64,000 nucleotides of DNA, taken from Schizophyllum amplum. Taxonomy: Eukaryota; Basidiomycota; Agaricomycetes; Agaricales; Schizophyllaceae. Below are positions 31,843 through 43,828 of this stretch, one piece after another. The notes beneath the pieces are model-generated. The model saw only the letters and a program-made list of their open reading frames with translations, did not search any database and was not told where the DNA came from. Location: NCBI GenBank assembly GCA_007026445.1, contig VDMD01000031.1, positions 62,001 to 126,000 of the forward strand, written 5' to 3'. Positions within the stretch are counted from its first letter, which is position 1; each line of letters begins with the position of its first letter. The translations under genes were made by a program, and so were the position numbers.

Positions 31843-32654
31843 AGACAGACCGGGGAGCAAACCGACGGCATCACGTGACCTAGCGTGACGGCGGCGCAAA
31901 AGCCCGTTTTTGGGTTTCTTGGACCATACCCCGGCGCAATGTGACCGGCATCGGGTGATCGAGCACCTAGAAAATGTAGTTTAAGGCCTGTTCTGAGGGG
32001 TCTTAAAAGAATTTAGTGGATCGAAGCCAATTTGGAAATTTTGAATCACTTTTCGTCGGGCGGGCAGGCGAGTTTAAGGGGGGGTCGTCGACCAAATCTG
32101 ATTCAAGAACTCGGGGAAAACAGCTATAACCCAGCAACCTTTCCAGACACGTACCCAATAGGTGTAAGCACCGAAAGTAGGTGCTGCATTTATTGATATG
32201 CTTTCGAGACGACGTCGAGACAGGGAGTCTTTCATGGTGTGACGCGTCGCGCCGCGTCGACAGCACCTGTCTTTCGCCTCGCCAAATCGACCTACAACTA
32301 GCTTTGTCAATCGATGTCTGCAATTTACGGATGCTTATGTGTACGGATTCGACGGTGCTGTGGCGGTATGGGCAGTCAGGAAGTACAGGGGCCATCCTAC
32401 TGTTTCGGAAAACATTATGGCCACGTTTGGTGCTGCACATGAGAAAGTACATGATTGAAAAGTTGCTTTAAGTCCCTCTATACTACTCGAGTACATGTAC
32501 ATTGATCTAGACATGCCGCGAGAAGGGAGCACGTCCACCGGCGCGTGAAGACAAGAGGCAGTCGGAAACGTGATAAGTTGTCACGACGTGTCACTGCTTC
32601 GGTCACAGGCTGTAACAGTCATGTGATGCCGTCGGTTTGCTCCCCGGTCTGTCT
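31843..32654. mobile_element. 812-bp non-autonomous element with 32-bp perfect inverted ends, flanked by TA
   Basis: The left end begins AGACAGACCGGGGAGCAAAC and the right end is its exact reverse complement; identity extends 32 bases and then continues imperfectly for a few more. The dinucleotide TA flanks both ends (31841-31842 and 32655-32656), as after Tc1/mariner-type insertion, though one more symmetric base pair outside could mean that the repeat is slightly longer. The interior encodes no recognisable transposase. It lies just downstream of the broken F-box gene and upstream of the NRPS-like gene's 3' end. Boundaries are clear; the superfamily is inferred. Confidence 0.65.
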
Positions 32655-32734
32655 TACAATTTACTTACAACAATCCATATTTACGGTCTATATAGAAGTC
32701 ACCTGTGCGACGCATGAATAATGGTCCCAAAACC

Positions 32735-35700
32735 TCACAGTCTCGAACGACTCACAGGCGTACTACCCTGCACGAACCCGACGCTGAGCCAATACGCGAG
32801 CCACCGCGCAGCGTCAGCTTCGCCCAGCGGCTTGTTCACCGTCCCAGCCAGCGCCGGTGCATCCAGTCCCTTCTTCACCTCCAGACTTGGGAAGCCGAGC
32901 GCCTCGACGCTGTCCACCGCCATGCGCACACCTTGCCCGCGGAAGAACTCAAGCAGCCCTGGCGCGCTTCCACTCTTCTCCAGCAGCGTGGTCCATTCCG
33001 TGTACGATACGAGGGGCAAGCCGAGAGCCGCCGAGAGCGGCTTCATAACGTCCAGCGCGGGCCCTGGGGTCGGATGCGCCACATTGACGAAGCTGTGTTC
33101 GCTGGTACGTAGCTCGACGACGGTCCGCGCGGCGACGTCAATAGGGATCCATGACGCTTTCTGTTGATAGGTTAGATATAAAGGAATGATGCAGTGAATA
33201 AGACGCACCCCTTCGAGATCGGGGAGCTTTCCCAAGGTCTGACTAGCCTTGACGAGGGCCGGGAACCACTCCTTCGTGTTCCAATATCCGTTCGGTCCAC
33301 CAGAAAGTTGGCCCGGGCGAATGACGAGCGGCTTGAGGGCTGTCTGCTGCGCTACTTGTTCGAGGATATGCTCCGCGACCCACTTCGACTCGCTGTAGCC
33401 CCAGCCTGCAACGGTCTTGGGGTCCTCAATGTACGTCTCGGGACAATACGTCGAAGAAGGGATGTCTAGTGAGGTACACACAGGTCAATAAGGTTTTATT
33501 CGCAATCAGTAAAATCACTTACTTCGGAATACACCTGCCGAACTGATGAACACGAAGCGCGCCGCCGCCGGACGCGCCGCGAGCGCTAAGTCAACAAGAT
33601 AGCGCGTCCCTGCCACGAGCGGCTCGTTGGTCGCGAGGCCCACGTTGAAGTTCACGCGCCACGCTACAGCACTGTATGAGTGGAGCTAGATAATCACTTT
33701 AGTGAACGCACGCACCGTTGTGTATAACACAGGAGACGTTGTCGAGGAGTTCCTCGTATACCTCTGGCGCCAACCCCAGTCCCACCTGAGAGATGTCGCC
33801 TTCGAGGAAAACCACCCGCTCTAGAGCGCCCACGTCCATATGCTTGTCTGCGAACGCCTCCTTCTGTCGCTTCGGCGCGTCCGACCGGTTCAACACGTAC
33901 ACTTTCTTCACGCCGGGGTCGTGCAGTAACGCGTCAAGGATGTAGGTGCCGAAGTAGCCTGTGCTGCCAGTAAGGAGAGCGGTGTCGGCCGTGGTGGTCA
34001 TGGGCTTGTCCTTCTTGCCATCGATTGTGCTATACTTGCGCGCCATCGCGACCATCGCCGCGGCTTGCTCCTCGGCGGAGGGCGGCCGCGTGCCACAAAC
34101 AACGTCGTACAAGTACGTCGCCAGTCCGGACACGGTCGGGTATGTATACACGAAGTTGGGCGGGATCTCACGCGTGTTGACGCGGGTCGATGCGCGGAGG
34201 GCATGGATGATAGTGTTGCGGATCCAAGTGGCCTGCAAGCTGAAGAGAAGTTAGACATCCCTCACTCAGCTTCAGAAAGCAGAATTGTGCTGACCTGTCA
34301 CAACCGGATTGGAAGAGGTCGTCGTCGTCCTTGACAGGAGCAAGGAGAACTTTGTCGACTGCCTGGCGAACAAACGTCAAAGCCGAGCCCTGCGACCACT
34401 CCGACGGTGCGGCGAGATGTATCTGGGACGACTCCGTGACAGCCTCGTACGCCGCGTCTATCTCACTCGCGTAAGCGTCGAGTACAGCCTGACGGCGAGG
34501 GGTTCCTGGAATACCATCAGCTTTCGACCATAAATTCTATGGATTGTATGCGTACCTTTGGGCGTGAACTCGAATGGCTTGCTAGGGTCCGCAACAATGA
34601 TCATCTAGATGAACCTTTCAGAAACTATTCATGCACACGACGACATAAACGCACCTCCTTGAATATGCGCGAGTGCTGGGGCGCGATCCGGTTAGCAGCC
34701 TCCACCGATGGCCTTTAAGAAACGCTCCATGAACACTAGCGCGCCCAGCCAAATCAAAGAACTTACCAAATCTCATTGCGGAAAGCAGCCAGCTTCTCCA
34801 CATCACCGGATGCAAACGCTTCGTTCGGCGTCGGCTGCACGATGACACCGGCATGGAATCGCCCACGGCCGAAGACGATCGATGTATGGATCTTGGGGTC
34901 CTTCGCGAGGATGTCCTCTACGACAAATGAGACCTCGACTCTCACGATGATGGGAGCTTACACACCGATGGGCACCGGGTTCGTCTGAGACAGCGGCGAG
35001 GGAACAAAGACAATTGTTGCGTGATTTAACGAACACAACAAAAGGACGTCGCGAAGGAGGCGAGGGTTCGAGTAGGGTGTTACAAGAGGCACCCATCAGC
35101 GAAGGTAGGACATGCGACGGAAGCGCACGCACCTTCTCACCGGTCGAGTGCATGACCTGGTCGTCCGATCTGCCAAACACCCTCCACAAGTCGGGGTTCG
35201 TGGGATGACGCTCGACAAGATCGTTGGTGTCGAGAGCAGGCACGCCGTCCACTTCCGTGTTGATCACTGCTGGCGTGTGCACAGCAGTTTTCTGGAGACT
35301 TTCAGTCGCCAACGCGAAATCTAGGCGTAACGGGCCTTACCTTGACTAACAAACGGTGGACAGCACTGTTCTCCTCGTACGGCACAAACACCGGAGCGAC
35401 ATGAGGCGAGAACTTCATCGAATCTTACGTCAGCTTCAACGTAGGCAGAACGAAGTGCCGCAACGTACTCTGAAGTACGCGTACCCCTCAGGCGGCGGCT
35501 GTTCTGCATAGCGTTCAAATCTAGGTCCTGATGAATTACCTCTTACGACTCACTGGGGAGGAACAAGGTGACGGTCCCCGTCTCGGTCCTGAAAGAGGTC
35601 AATGTATGCGGGCATGTGCGTACAATCTGCAACTTACTGGCCATACAGAGGGACAATGCAGCAGCCCTTCTCCACCAACATGTCTCCGATATGCGGTTGC

Positions 35701-36964
35701 AAAGGCCCACCAGCGAAAATCTGGGCAAGATCAACATTCCAACATTCCGCCCTCATATATGCTAGCCAAAACAGACTCACGATCGTGTTGAATGCCTGCA
35801 GCGCGGGCAAACGTGCCGGGTCTCGCGCCCATGCCTGATGATTCGGTAAGTAAACGGGCGAGGAAAGAAGCACCGCAGGCAAACTCACCTCCAAGAAGGC
35901 CGGGACACAGAATATCATCGTGCTCTTCGTCGCGATGGCGCCCTCGTATACGCGGTCTGGCGTCGGCACGGTGGGCATTCCGGGTTTGAACACGGATATA
36001 GTGAGGCCGGTATACGAGGTCCAGGCGACTTGAACGGCACCCATCAAGTCTAAGTTCAATATTGACAGTGAGTGTATGCGCCGCAAAATAATGCTAGGAG
36101 GCTCACGGAACATGGGCACGGCATGCGACGAAAGGATTTCTCCGCATAGATCAAGTTCGCCATAGTCTGCGAGGCGTCAGTAGTGATTCGGACATGACCC
36201 GATATGACCTTACACGGCAGAAGGCCCGACTCCATTAGGATCCTGTACGTGAAAGTTATCGGCTTGGGGAAAGCCGTGGAGCCTGCTCATCCAATTTAGC
36301 ACAATCCACCACTAAGAACGAAGTCATCACAAACCTGACGAATGAAGGATCAAGCCGCGGTCATCGAGAGAGATGTTCTTTGCTTCCGGGAGGAGTTCCC
36401 CGTCCTGCGCGGAGTACAAAGCGTCGAAACTTGGCATGTCCGAAGTGGTGATGGTGGAGTCGGGCATTTGCTTGAGGGAAGCCGCGGCCAGTCCTTGCAT
36501 TCCGGGATCCTGGCTGACGAACATGTGCGTCGCGCCCGTCTTACGGAGCAGATGGACGATGCCGGCGTCTGAGTTGCGCACGGAGACAGGGAAGGCGACG
36601 GCGCCGGCGCGCATGATACCTGCGATCATCGAGTAATATGTGATCGTGTCTGGGGGAAGCGCTCAATGAGTAGTACAGGAAGCGTTACGGTGCACGTACC
36701 AGCAGCGGCAAGAATAGCCACTACGGGACGCGTCCCAATGTCCTTGACCTTCTCCTGAACGATGCGAGCAGCGGTATGGAAGGCTCGGTTGGCTTTGCCC
36801 CAGGAGATGTCGACTACAGCCCCGCTGACATCGTCGTGATAGCGGAACAGCGTATGGTCCTTGTTCTGCGTCCCGTTGTAGTCAAAGATCTGCGGCAGCA
36901 CCAGAGACCCATCGGTCGGAGGAGGGCGAAAGGTTTGGCTTTGGTTACCCTGCTGAGTCTGCAT
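32735..36964 (-). CDS. NRPS-like adenylation-thiolation-reductase (carboxylic acid reductase type)
   Basis: Enzymes of this A-T-R architecture activate a carboxylic acid as an adenylate, load it on a phosphopantetheine arm and release it reductively as an aldehyde or alcohol using NADPH. Start MQTQQGNQSQTFRPPP at 36964. The adenylation domain has GIMRAGAVAFPVSVRNSDAG, the A3 loop HSSGSTAFPKPITFT, IFAGGPLQPHIGDMLVEKG, A5 YGQTETG, and A7/A8 WRVFGRSDDQVMHSTGEK. The thiolation site is FQSGCDSLQATW (Ser is the 4'-phosphopantetheine anchor). The reductase has the Rossmann motif TGSTGYFGTYIL, VYVLNRSD, the catalytic YSESKWVAEHIL and LVIRPGQLSGG. It ends at 32735. About 12 introns all join in phase. 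The gene is intact. Substrate not predictable; aryl acids are common for basidiomycete members. Confidence 0.85.
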
Positions 36965-38419
36965 GGTGAAGGGGTCGAACGAAAGACGTCGAAGAGCTAA
37001 AAGGACCTTCGCCCGACGCGCCCGCAGTTGATATACGCGATCGTGCTGAGGACACCGCGGGATAACCGTAGAGGAAGCATGCCCTCGTGACAGCAGTCCT
37101 ACGCATGTGGGACGTGATCAGATGAAAGATATGACTGTCCCACCGGGCCCACCCCGGTCGTTCGTGTACTCGAGGGTGCCATCTCATGACATCCCCCATC
37201 ATCTTCCACAGATGCGTTAGAGCACGGACCTGCAGCAGGATGGTTCGTACTTGAAGCTCGATATCCGATAGGTGATGGGCTTGGATATAAGTTTGGAACC
37301 TCCGTGTATGCGCCCTTGCGCGACGCACCTGAACAGACCTGAACCGCATGGGAAGAATCAAACTCGTATCAAACTTTGGGGGCACCGCAGCGATAGTTTG
37401 CATTCGGGATCGTCTACTGTGCGATATTCGTGTAAGAGAAGGCAGAGCGAGACGGCGCCGCGGCTCCGTCCTGAACGCCATGGAGGTCGGAACTGAGGTC
37501 ATGCGCCAAACATCCCGATTCGGATGGGAATTGGACAAATATTTGGTTGATCGCGCCTCTCCATGTGTCATGTCACGCGATTGTCGCGCGTCATCCGAAG
37601 TTCAACGAGGTCTGCCATCTTGATTCTTGACCATGAGCCAGCGTGCACAGCGCCAGGCGTGCACATCTAGGTGTCTACCATGTGCCTGACGACCTGGGGC
37701 TTCTGTGATTGCGAAGGGACTGCTATCCTCGACCTCGGATTCGCAGGACGACGCAGGTCACCAACAGGCGCGCCGCGCATAAATCGAACTTCCACCTTCG
37801 AGCTCAGCTTGTAGCAAGTCTGTGATACAACCTCAGCTCGTTATCTTCCTCTATGTTTCTGGTGCGACATGCGGCTTTATCTGCGCTCCTTGCCGTCGGG
37901 CCCGCCTCTCGTCAAGCTTCTCTCAGATCCAACGTTCAACCGCGTTCCTCCATCTCTCACGGATAGAAAGCTGATCATCACGAGACAGCTCTTCTGAGAG
38001 TTCTCGCCCAGATATGCTCCAACTTTGGCAAACACGACTGCCTCCCATCGAACGTGGTGCCAATCGGCGGGCGATAAATCAGAGTTTCTGTCTTAGCGGA
38101 CAAGGCCCGTGCCACACGCCTATCAGTCCATCAGCGCCTTTGTGCTCGGATGATACTTACTCGAGCTCATCTCGAGCCTCAGCGATCCTCGAGCGACTAT
38201 CACCATCTCCCACCCGCTGATGCAATCAGCCGAATATCAGCCCGCACCGACGCCCGCTATACAACCTGCTCCCTTCTAGGCTCCGCATCGCATATGTCTT
38301 GCGTCTGAAGCATGTGCTTCTCCATCGAGAACTATGCACACCAAATCAGGAGTCCCGGCCATCTACATAATGCCACTTGCGGTCTGACGAAACCCACTCC
38401 CTGCCTGCCCCCAACCACC
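36965..38419. other. 1.45-kb divergent interval, nothing recognised
   Basis: The NRPS-like gene (-) and the 7-TM gene (+) are divergent here. I see no conserved coding motif, inverted-repeat element or operator. It is unusually long for a promoter interval and may contain an unrecognised gene. Confidence 0.4.
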
Positions 38420-39841
38420 ATGGCTGTTACTGGAGGTATCACGCTCGACAAGGCTTCCGTGAGTCCCCCTCAGTCGACTTACATCGCGACATCGTACTCA
38501 ATGACTCGCAGTTCGTGGGACTGATCCTGGAGACGCTCGGCTTCGGTGCGTACCCAATCTTCGGTATGCGACTTGGCACTCACGGATGCTCTCGCAGGGA
38601 TCTTCAATGCGCTCTTCATCGCGACCGTCTACGCTCTCTTCCAGAAAGCTCGTTCAGATAGAATGAACTGGAGCTTGCTCATCACGCTGTGCATGATCTG
38701 GGCACTGACGCTGGCGGTATGTACAACTTGCGCCGTCACATACCGCACGACCGCTTATCCTCTCTCTAGCATTGGGTCGTCAACGTCTGCAGAGGAGCAA
38801 TCGCTTTCGTTGAGAGCCAAGCTACACCGATGGGCGCGCTTTCCTACTACGCCGATCTTGCCGTCCCATTATACGCCGCGAAGACCGCAATATACGTGAT
38901 GCTCACCTTCGTTGGTGATTCGTTCGTGGTGCGCTCGTTTTCCTCGTCTGGTCCCACCGACATTGACTTACGATTGTGATCTTAGGCGTACCGCTGCTGG
39001 GTCGTTTGGGGCCGCAAGCACTACATCCTCATCCTCCCTGCTATGATGTGCCTGGGGACTGTTAGTGCGTACTACGATGTCTATCTTCTTTGTCAGCCTC
39101 TCACCACGCGCCTCAGTCGTTGGCTTCATCGCGACTGCCAAGTTTACGCAGGTCAAAGAGGGCGATCTCATTTTCGCAGCGACTTTGGTGCCATGGATCA
39201 CCAGCTTCATCATAATGTCCCTCGGCACGAATGTACTATGCACATGTCAGTCCCAGCTATACTATGGCTAATGAGGCGACTCTGACCAACCCTCCAGTCC
39301 TCATCGCCGCGCGCATAGTCGCAAGCCAGCGCCGGGTCGCCGCCTACTCAAAGGGACCGTCGCCTGGCGTCTTCCTCTCCAGCCGCATCTCCTCGGTCCT
39401 CATCATCATCGTCGAGTCTGCAGGCGTCTACTCCGCTGCCCTCATTTCCCTCGTCACAGTCTACCTGCTCGACAGCAACGGCCAGTACGCCATCCTCGAT
39501 CTGACGGCGCCGATAATCGTGCGTCACCCTCTAGTCTTGTCCTTTGCGCCCGCTGACACACGCGTCAGGGCATAACCTTCAGCATGATCATCATCCGCGT
39601 CTCGCTCGTCGACAGTGGCTCTAAGGGCCCGCAGTCCGGCTCCGCAGGCCTGCGCTCGTGGGCGAGCGGCAGCCGCGACCCGGGGCGATTGCCTTCCGCG
39701 TCACGCGCCGTCGCCGTCAACGTCACTCGCCTGGTCGAGATGAACGGCGACCAGCACGCCGTGCAGTACGACTCCGACACCAAGAGCGTGCCTACGTACT
39801 CAGACGGCGGGAAAGACGCCGCGTTGTACACGACACCATGA
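38420..39841 (+). CDS. Seven-transmembrane protein of an agaricomycete-specific type
   Basis: Start at 38420 gives MAVTGGITLDKAS, then FVGLILETLGFGIFNALFIATVYALF, SLLITLCMIWALTLAHWVVN, KTAIYVMLTFVGDSFVAYRCWVVWG, RKHYILILPAMMCLG, TLVPWITSFIIMSLGTNVLCT, then ARIVASQRRVAAY, ISSVLIIIVESAGVYSAALI, and a hydrophilic tail rich in Ser/Asp (SGSKGPQSGSAGL, YSDGGKDAALYTTP). Seven hydrophobic helices with RCW after helix 3 are a pattern that I associate with an abundant, uncharacterised family of basidiomycete membrane proteins, sometimes likened to GPCRs. Five or more introns fit. No signal peptide. The gene appears intact. Function unknown; signalling is speculation. Confidence 0.65.
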
Positions 39842-41032
39842 GGTTCGAGTTAGGTGATGAGTCGGTCCCCGGAATGTGTTTTTGTTGTTGTTTTCCGTCA
39901 TATCACTGTTTCTACTTACCGACCGCAGACACTCCTTCGTTCGTTTCTTCTCCGCTATCATTATTTCGGCTTTTGTTTATAGTTGTACTTCCCACCCAAC
40001 AGTGGGTGTATGTGTCTGTGCGTCTGTATGTAGAAAATGAGTTTTACTGCCGTGTGCGCTTGGGTGCAATGTAACATGTTCTTCTGCTATTTCCAATGTC
40101 CCGAGATAGCAAAGGACTCGAGCTTCATGATCAAGGTTCAACTTAGCCTTCCACTTCGCAAGCATGAGACAAAGTTGAGCTCGGGTCTCGTCGGCTCTCG
40201 CGCAGAGTCGGCCCAGCTGGGAGGCCGGGACGTCGGACGCGCCGCAGCACCCTCGGTACCCCCGGTAAGTCCATCGGAATTCAGTCTTTCGCAATGGAGT
40301 CTGAGACACCATGCGCTGGTACATAGGACCGGCCGGTCACGTTGATGCACCGTTGATGACACTGCTCGCCGACTGCTCGTTCGACGAACGTTTGGACCTC
40401 CGACGATTGTGGAACTTCTGGCACAGTGCTCAAGCGCTCTTCTGCGCCCTTCATCGCGGGACGGGGTGCGTTAGTAGGCTATAATTTTCGACGCCCAGCC
40501 ACGCGCCACTGCTAGCTCGGACATGCCTACATGCAGACAAGTCAATGCAAGCAGGCCCTCAGGCGGGACGCACTCCGTCGTGTGCGTTTGCTTTGCCACG
40601 CAGCCCCAGCGCTGTCGCGTCTCTTCCCTTTGAACATCTTCTAGCTGATGTATATGATTGTCGAACTTCGTTGCTCCTGCTCTATCGGAGCTCGGTCACA
40701 TCATCGATGCGCCGGACACAGCGGGGGACTTAGTCTTCGAAAACGTCTGCATTGAGAGTCGGAAGGCTAAATGAGGTCGTGCAAGTTGCGCGGATGCTCA
40801 GGCGAGAAGACCAACTCAAAATAGCTCCATGAACTTTCGGCATACAAAGCGGGCAATTGGACGCAAATATCATCAGATAAGTACAACAAACAAGCTATGA
40901 AAACAAGACGGGAATACCTGACCGTGAGGCGAAAACAAACAAAACCAAGAGGTAGTACACAATACATATCTGCGCGCGAGTCATCTTCATCTCCACAAAG
41001 CCCACAAGCACCAGTCTCTTCATCACGCGACT
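39842..41032. other. Convergent intergenic, nothing recognised
   Basis: The 3' ends of the 7-TM gene (+) and the UbiA-family gene (-) face each other across 1.2 kb. No conserved coding sequence, repeat or transposon end is seen. Confidence 0.45.
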
Positions 41033-42098
41033 TCAAATCGCCTGTCGCTGCATCGCCGGCAGGAGGTGAACGCTGAACAGCCACACCTGCGCTCCATGAG
41101 TACGTTGCCTACGCCCAAGCACACGACGGGTCACTCACGTTGTATATCACGTATGAGCGCGCGTCCTGTGAGATGGACCGGTATGTATAGTACCGCCACG
41201 CGACCACGGACCCGAGCAGCACGAACAACACCCGACAAAGCCACATCATGTCCCACGCGCATGAGAGCAGCACGGACCACAGCGGGACGCCGAGGTAGAT
41301 GCATGCGCGCGAGAGGCCGGGGGACCGGATGGGGAAGGTCACCCGGCCGAGGGCACGGTCCCCCTCGACGTCGGAGAAGTCTTGCGCGTGCACAGTAGTA
41401 AGGATGACAATCCCGCTGCACAGGAGGAGCAGTGCCGCGGAAGGGCTCAGCGATTTGCCCTCGCCTTCGATGATCGTAAGCAGCAGTCGAAGCGAGGCTG
41501 GGCATATATCTCACCTGACATCGCGGTCGCGCCGTATTCAAATCCGAGGTACCCCAGGCAGTTCATTACATTCTTGCCGAGCCAGTGGCCGTTGATGGCG
41601 CTGGACTCGTAGATGATGAATGCAGCAGAGAGCCAGACGCTGGCGGCGATGGTGTTTGGTCCTCCAAGCGTCGAGAAACCGATGGTGATCGGGATGAGCG
41701 CCCACCTCAGTAACGTCGCCTGATGTTGAGTGACGCGCTTCGCTGGTAGGGGACGCCATGGCCTGTTGACCCTATCTTCTTCGAGCGTCGTATACTGGTT
41801 CGAGACGTCGATATGAAGCTGGTGCAGCCATGTCCAGATAATCCCGAGGAAGAAACCGCGGAACGACTGAACCGGCGCGGCCACCGACGCAAATACGGTC
41901 TGAAGGTATAGCGTCAGAGAGAAAGAGACGTAGGAGCGCAACACTTACTATAGGCAACATAATGGTCTTGTAGTCGGTGTAGGTGAAAAGGAAGAGGGTG
42001 TACAGATGCCGGCGAAGGTCGAACATCGCGAGATTATCGAGGAGAGCCGGGGAGGATGTAGAGGTCGCAATCTGGGTGCCTATATATCGGAATGCCAT
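41033..42098 (-). CDS. UbiA-family membrane prenyltransferase or terpene cyclase
   Basis: Polytopic enzyme that binds an isoprenyl diphosphate through two Asp-rich motifs. Start MAFRYIGTQIATSTSSP at 42098, then LYTLFLFTYTDYKTIMLPI, QSFRGFFLGIIWTWLHQLHI, the first Asp/Asn motif NQYTTLEEDRVNRPWRPLP, then TLLRWALIPITIGFSTLGG, SSAINGHWLGKNVMNCLGY, the second motif HAQDFSDVEGDRALGR with DxxxD, and further helices to LFSVHLLPAMQRQAI. The gene has about four introns in phase and is intact. The protein of about 300 residues fits the family's usual size. Basidiomycete members include aromatic prenyltransferases of meroterpenoid pathways and UbiA-type cyclases; the sequence does not say which. It lies between a 7-TM gene and a P450, near an A-T-R reductase. 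Confidence 0.8.
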
Positions 42099-43828
42099 TC
42101 TAAAACACAGCTGCAGCTTGGTCAGCCCCGATGAAAGTGAGAGTAGGTGAGGGCTGGGTGCCGGTACTGCGGGAAGGAGAAGCGGTAGCTGGGCACCTGT
42201 TGATGCACGTATGCGCTTTTATGTTGCGAGATACCATATCGATGCGGGCAGCATAAAGAAGCAGCGGGAAAGAATACACGCACGGGAAAGTCTGATGAAG
42301 CGATGAGCGGCGAGTTGTAGGTCAGGCTGGGATGATGGTCTAGATAAGAGCGGTCTATGCTCTTGTAAACAAAAAACAGCGATGCGTGTAGATTGCGACA
42401 CCAGCGGCCAGTTCTGTCGGACGAGAACCGAGAACCTGTGAAAACATCCCGAGGTCGACGACAGCGCCTTATGAGGCAAAGGGCCCTTCAAGTTTGGGCG
42501 GCCATCGCACGTTCATTTTGCAACACAGCAGATCTGTGAAGGTGGGGCCGCCTGAGGCAACATGTTGCGCGGGACGCGTGAGCACGCTGCCATCCGCACG
42601 GACTCTAAAATGAGGTTGATGCAAGGTGATGGACTCGGAAGAGAGAACTTGCGGCGTTTGCCGTGCGCTCGTCACGGTTATGAACCACGTGTATGGCAAC
42701 CTCACCCAATTTTCACCTGTTCCTCACTCGTGCCAGCCCGATTGCAGCCCAGACATCTGCTACTAAAGAGTTCCCCGCTCTCCCACCCTTGAAAGTGCTT
42801 TCTCTCCTCTTCAGACCGTCAGACGACCTAGGGAAGGTCACTACGATGCGAGAAAAATGTGCGAATAATATCAGACCAATGTACAACCAGCGGTTGAATT
42901 CGTCTTCTTCTAGCGAGATAGCCGTCTGCTGTGCGCGTCGCCTGACGGCTCCGTGAGGAGCTACCAGGGTGTTTTTACTCAGCATCAGCGGCTCTTCCAA
43001 GATGGTACAGCTCAAACTACCGCGATAACCGTAAATCGACATGCGCCGGCGCAAACGTGCACTCTTCTAGCACCGACACCTCCTGCCATGACATCTGCGG
43101 CCTGCGGTCGACAAGAAGGGCGAAGTGCGGCGATGCTGAAAGATTCCGTGCCCATCTGCATCACCGTCCGGTGCGGTTCTGGCGTGTTTTGTTCTCTAAA
43201 TGGGGTTGATCGTCAGTGTCTATTTACGTTAATTTATGTTATAACCGCGACCCACGGAGGCTGCGCACGTCAATGATCTGCAGCAAATGGCATGGTGGAT
43301 CAGTGGTGGATACTTAGGAAAGTAAGCAGGAGGACATCGCAGCCTGGAGCTGAGTTGATGCTCTGCGCAGTCGACGACTATTCTTTTGATTCCGTGGATG
43401 CTTTCCCAGGCTCTCGTCTGACCTCGTCTGACTAGCGCTGCAGATCCTCTCCTCGATTGCCAATCGTGCGAGAGTTTATCGAGACTTCTATATATGCGCG
43501 TCAGATCTCTGAACGGCCGGAGATGCTGATGGGCTTATCGGGCGTGGTCCGTGTTGCCCGCAAGCGCCCATGATGCACGAGTAAGTTGGTGTGGCTTCCA
43601 TCTTCAAACTTGTGCATATCCGAATCCGCTGACGCCTCCCAAGACGACGCATCCTGCCGCATGATCGGCCTCCATGCATACGGGTCCGATGGGGGTCTGG
43701 TGCTTTCAGGTCCTGCGGACTGCTCCCATCGCAGATAGATCCCTCTTCTATCCGCGACAGCATACAGTCTTTATCACGCATCGCTCGCCTGCCTCGAAGG
43801 AATTCTACAAGCTGCGCTCTCATCCGCG
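42099..43828. other. 1.7-kb divergent interval, nothing recognised
   Basis: The UbiA-family gene (-) and the P450 gene (+) are divergent here. A minus-strand stretch near 42850-42960 encodes a short hydrophobic helix (RWLYIGLILFAHFSRIVVTF) preceded by acidic residues, perhaps an exon fragment. No family is recognised. Confidence 0.4.

Noticed and set aside
35060..35085. GGTTCGAGT-like string suggesting a tRNA T-arm
   Set aside because: No matching acceptor or anticodon stem could be paired around it, and it lies in an exon/intron region of the NRPS-like gene.
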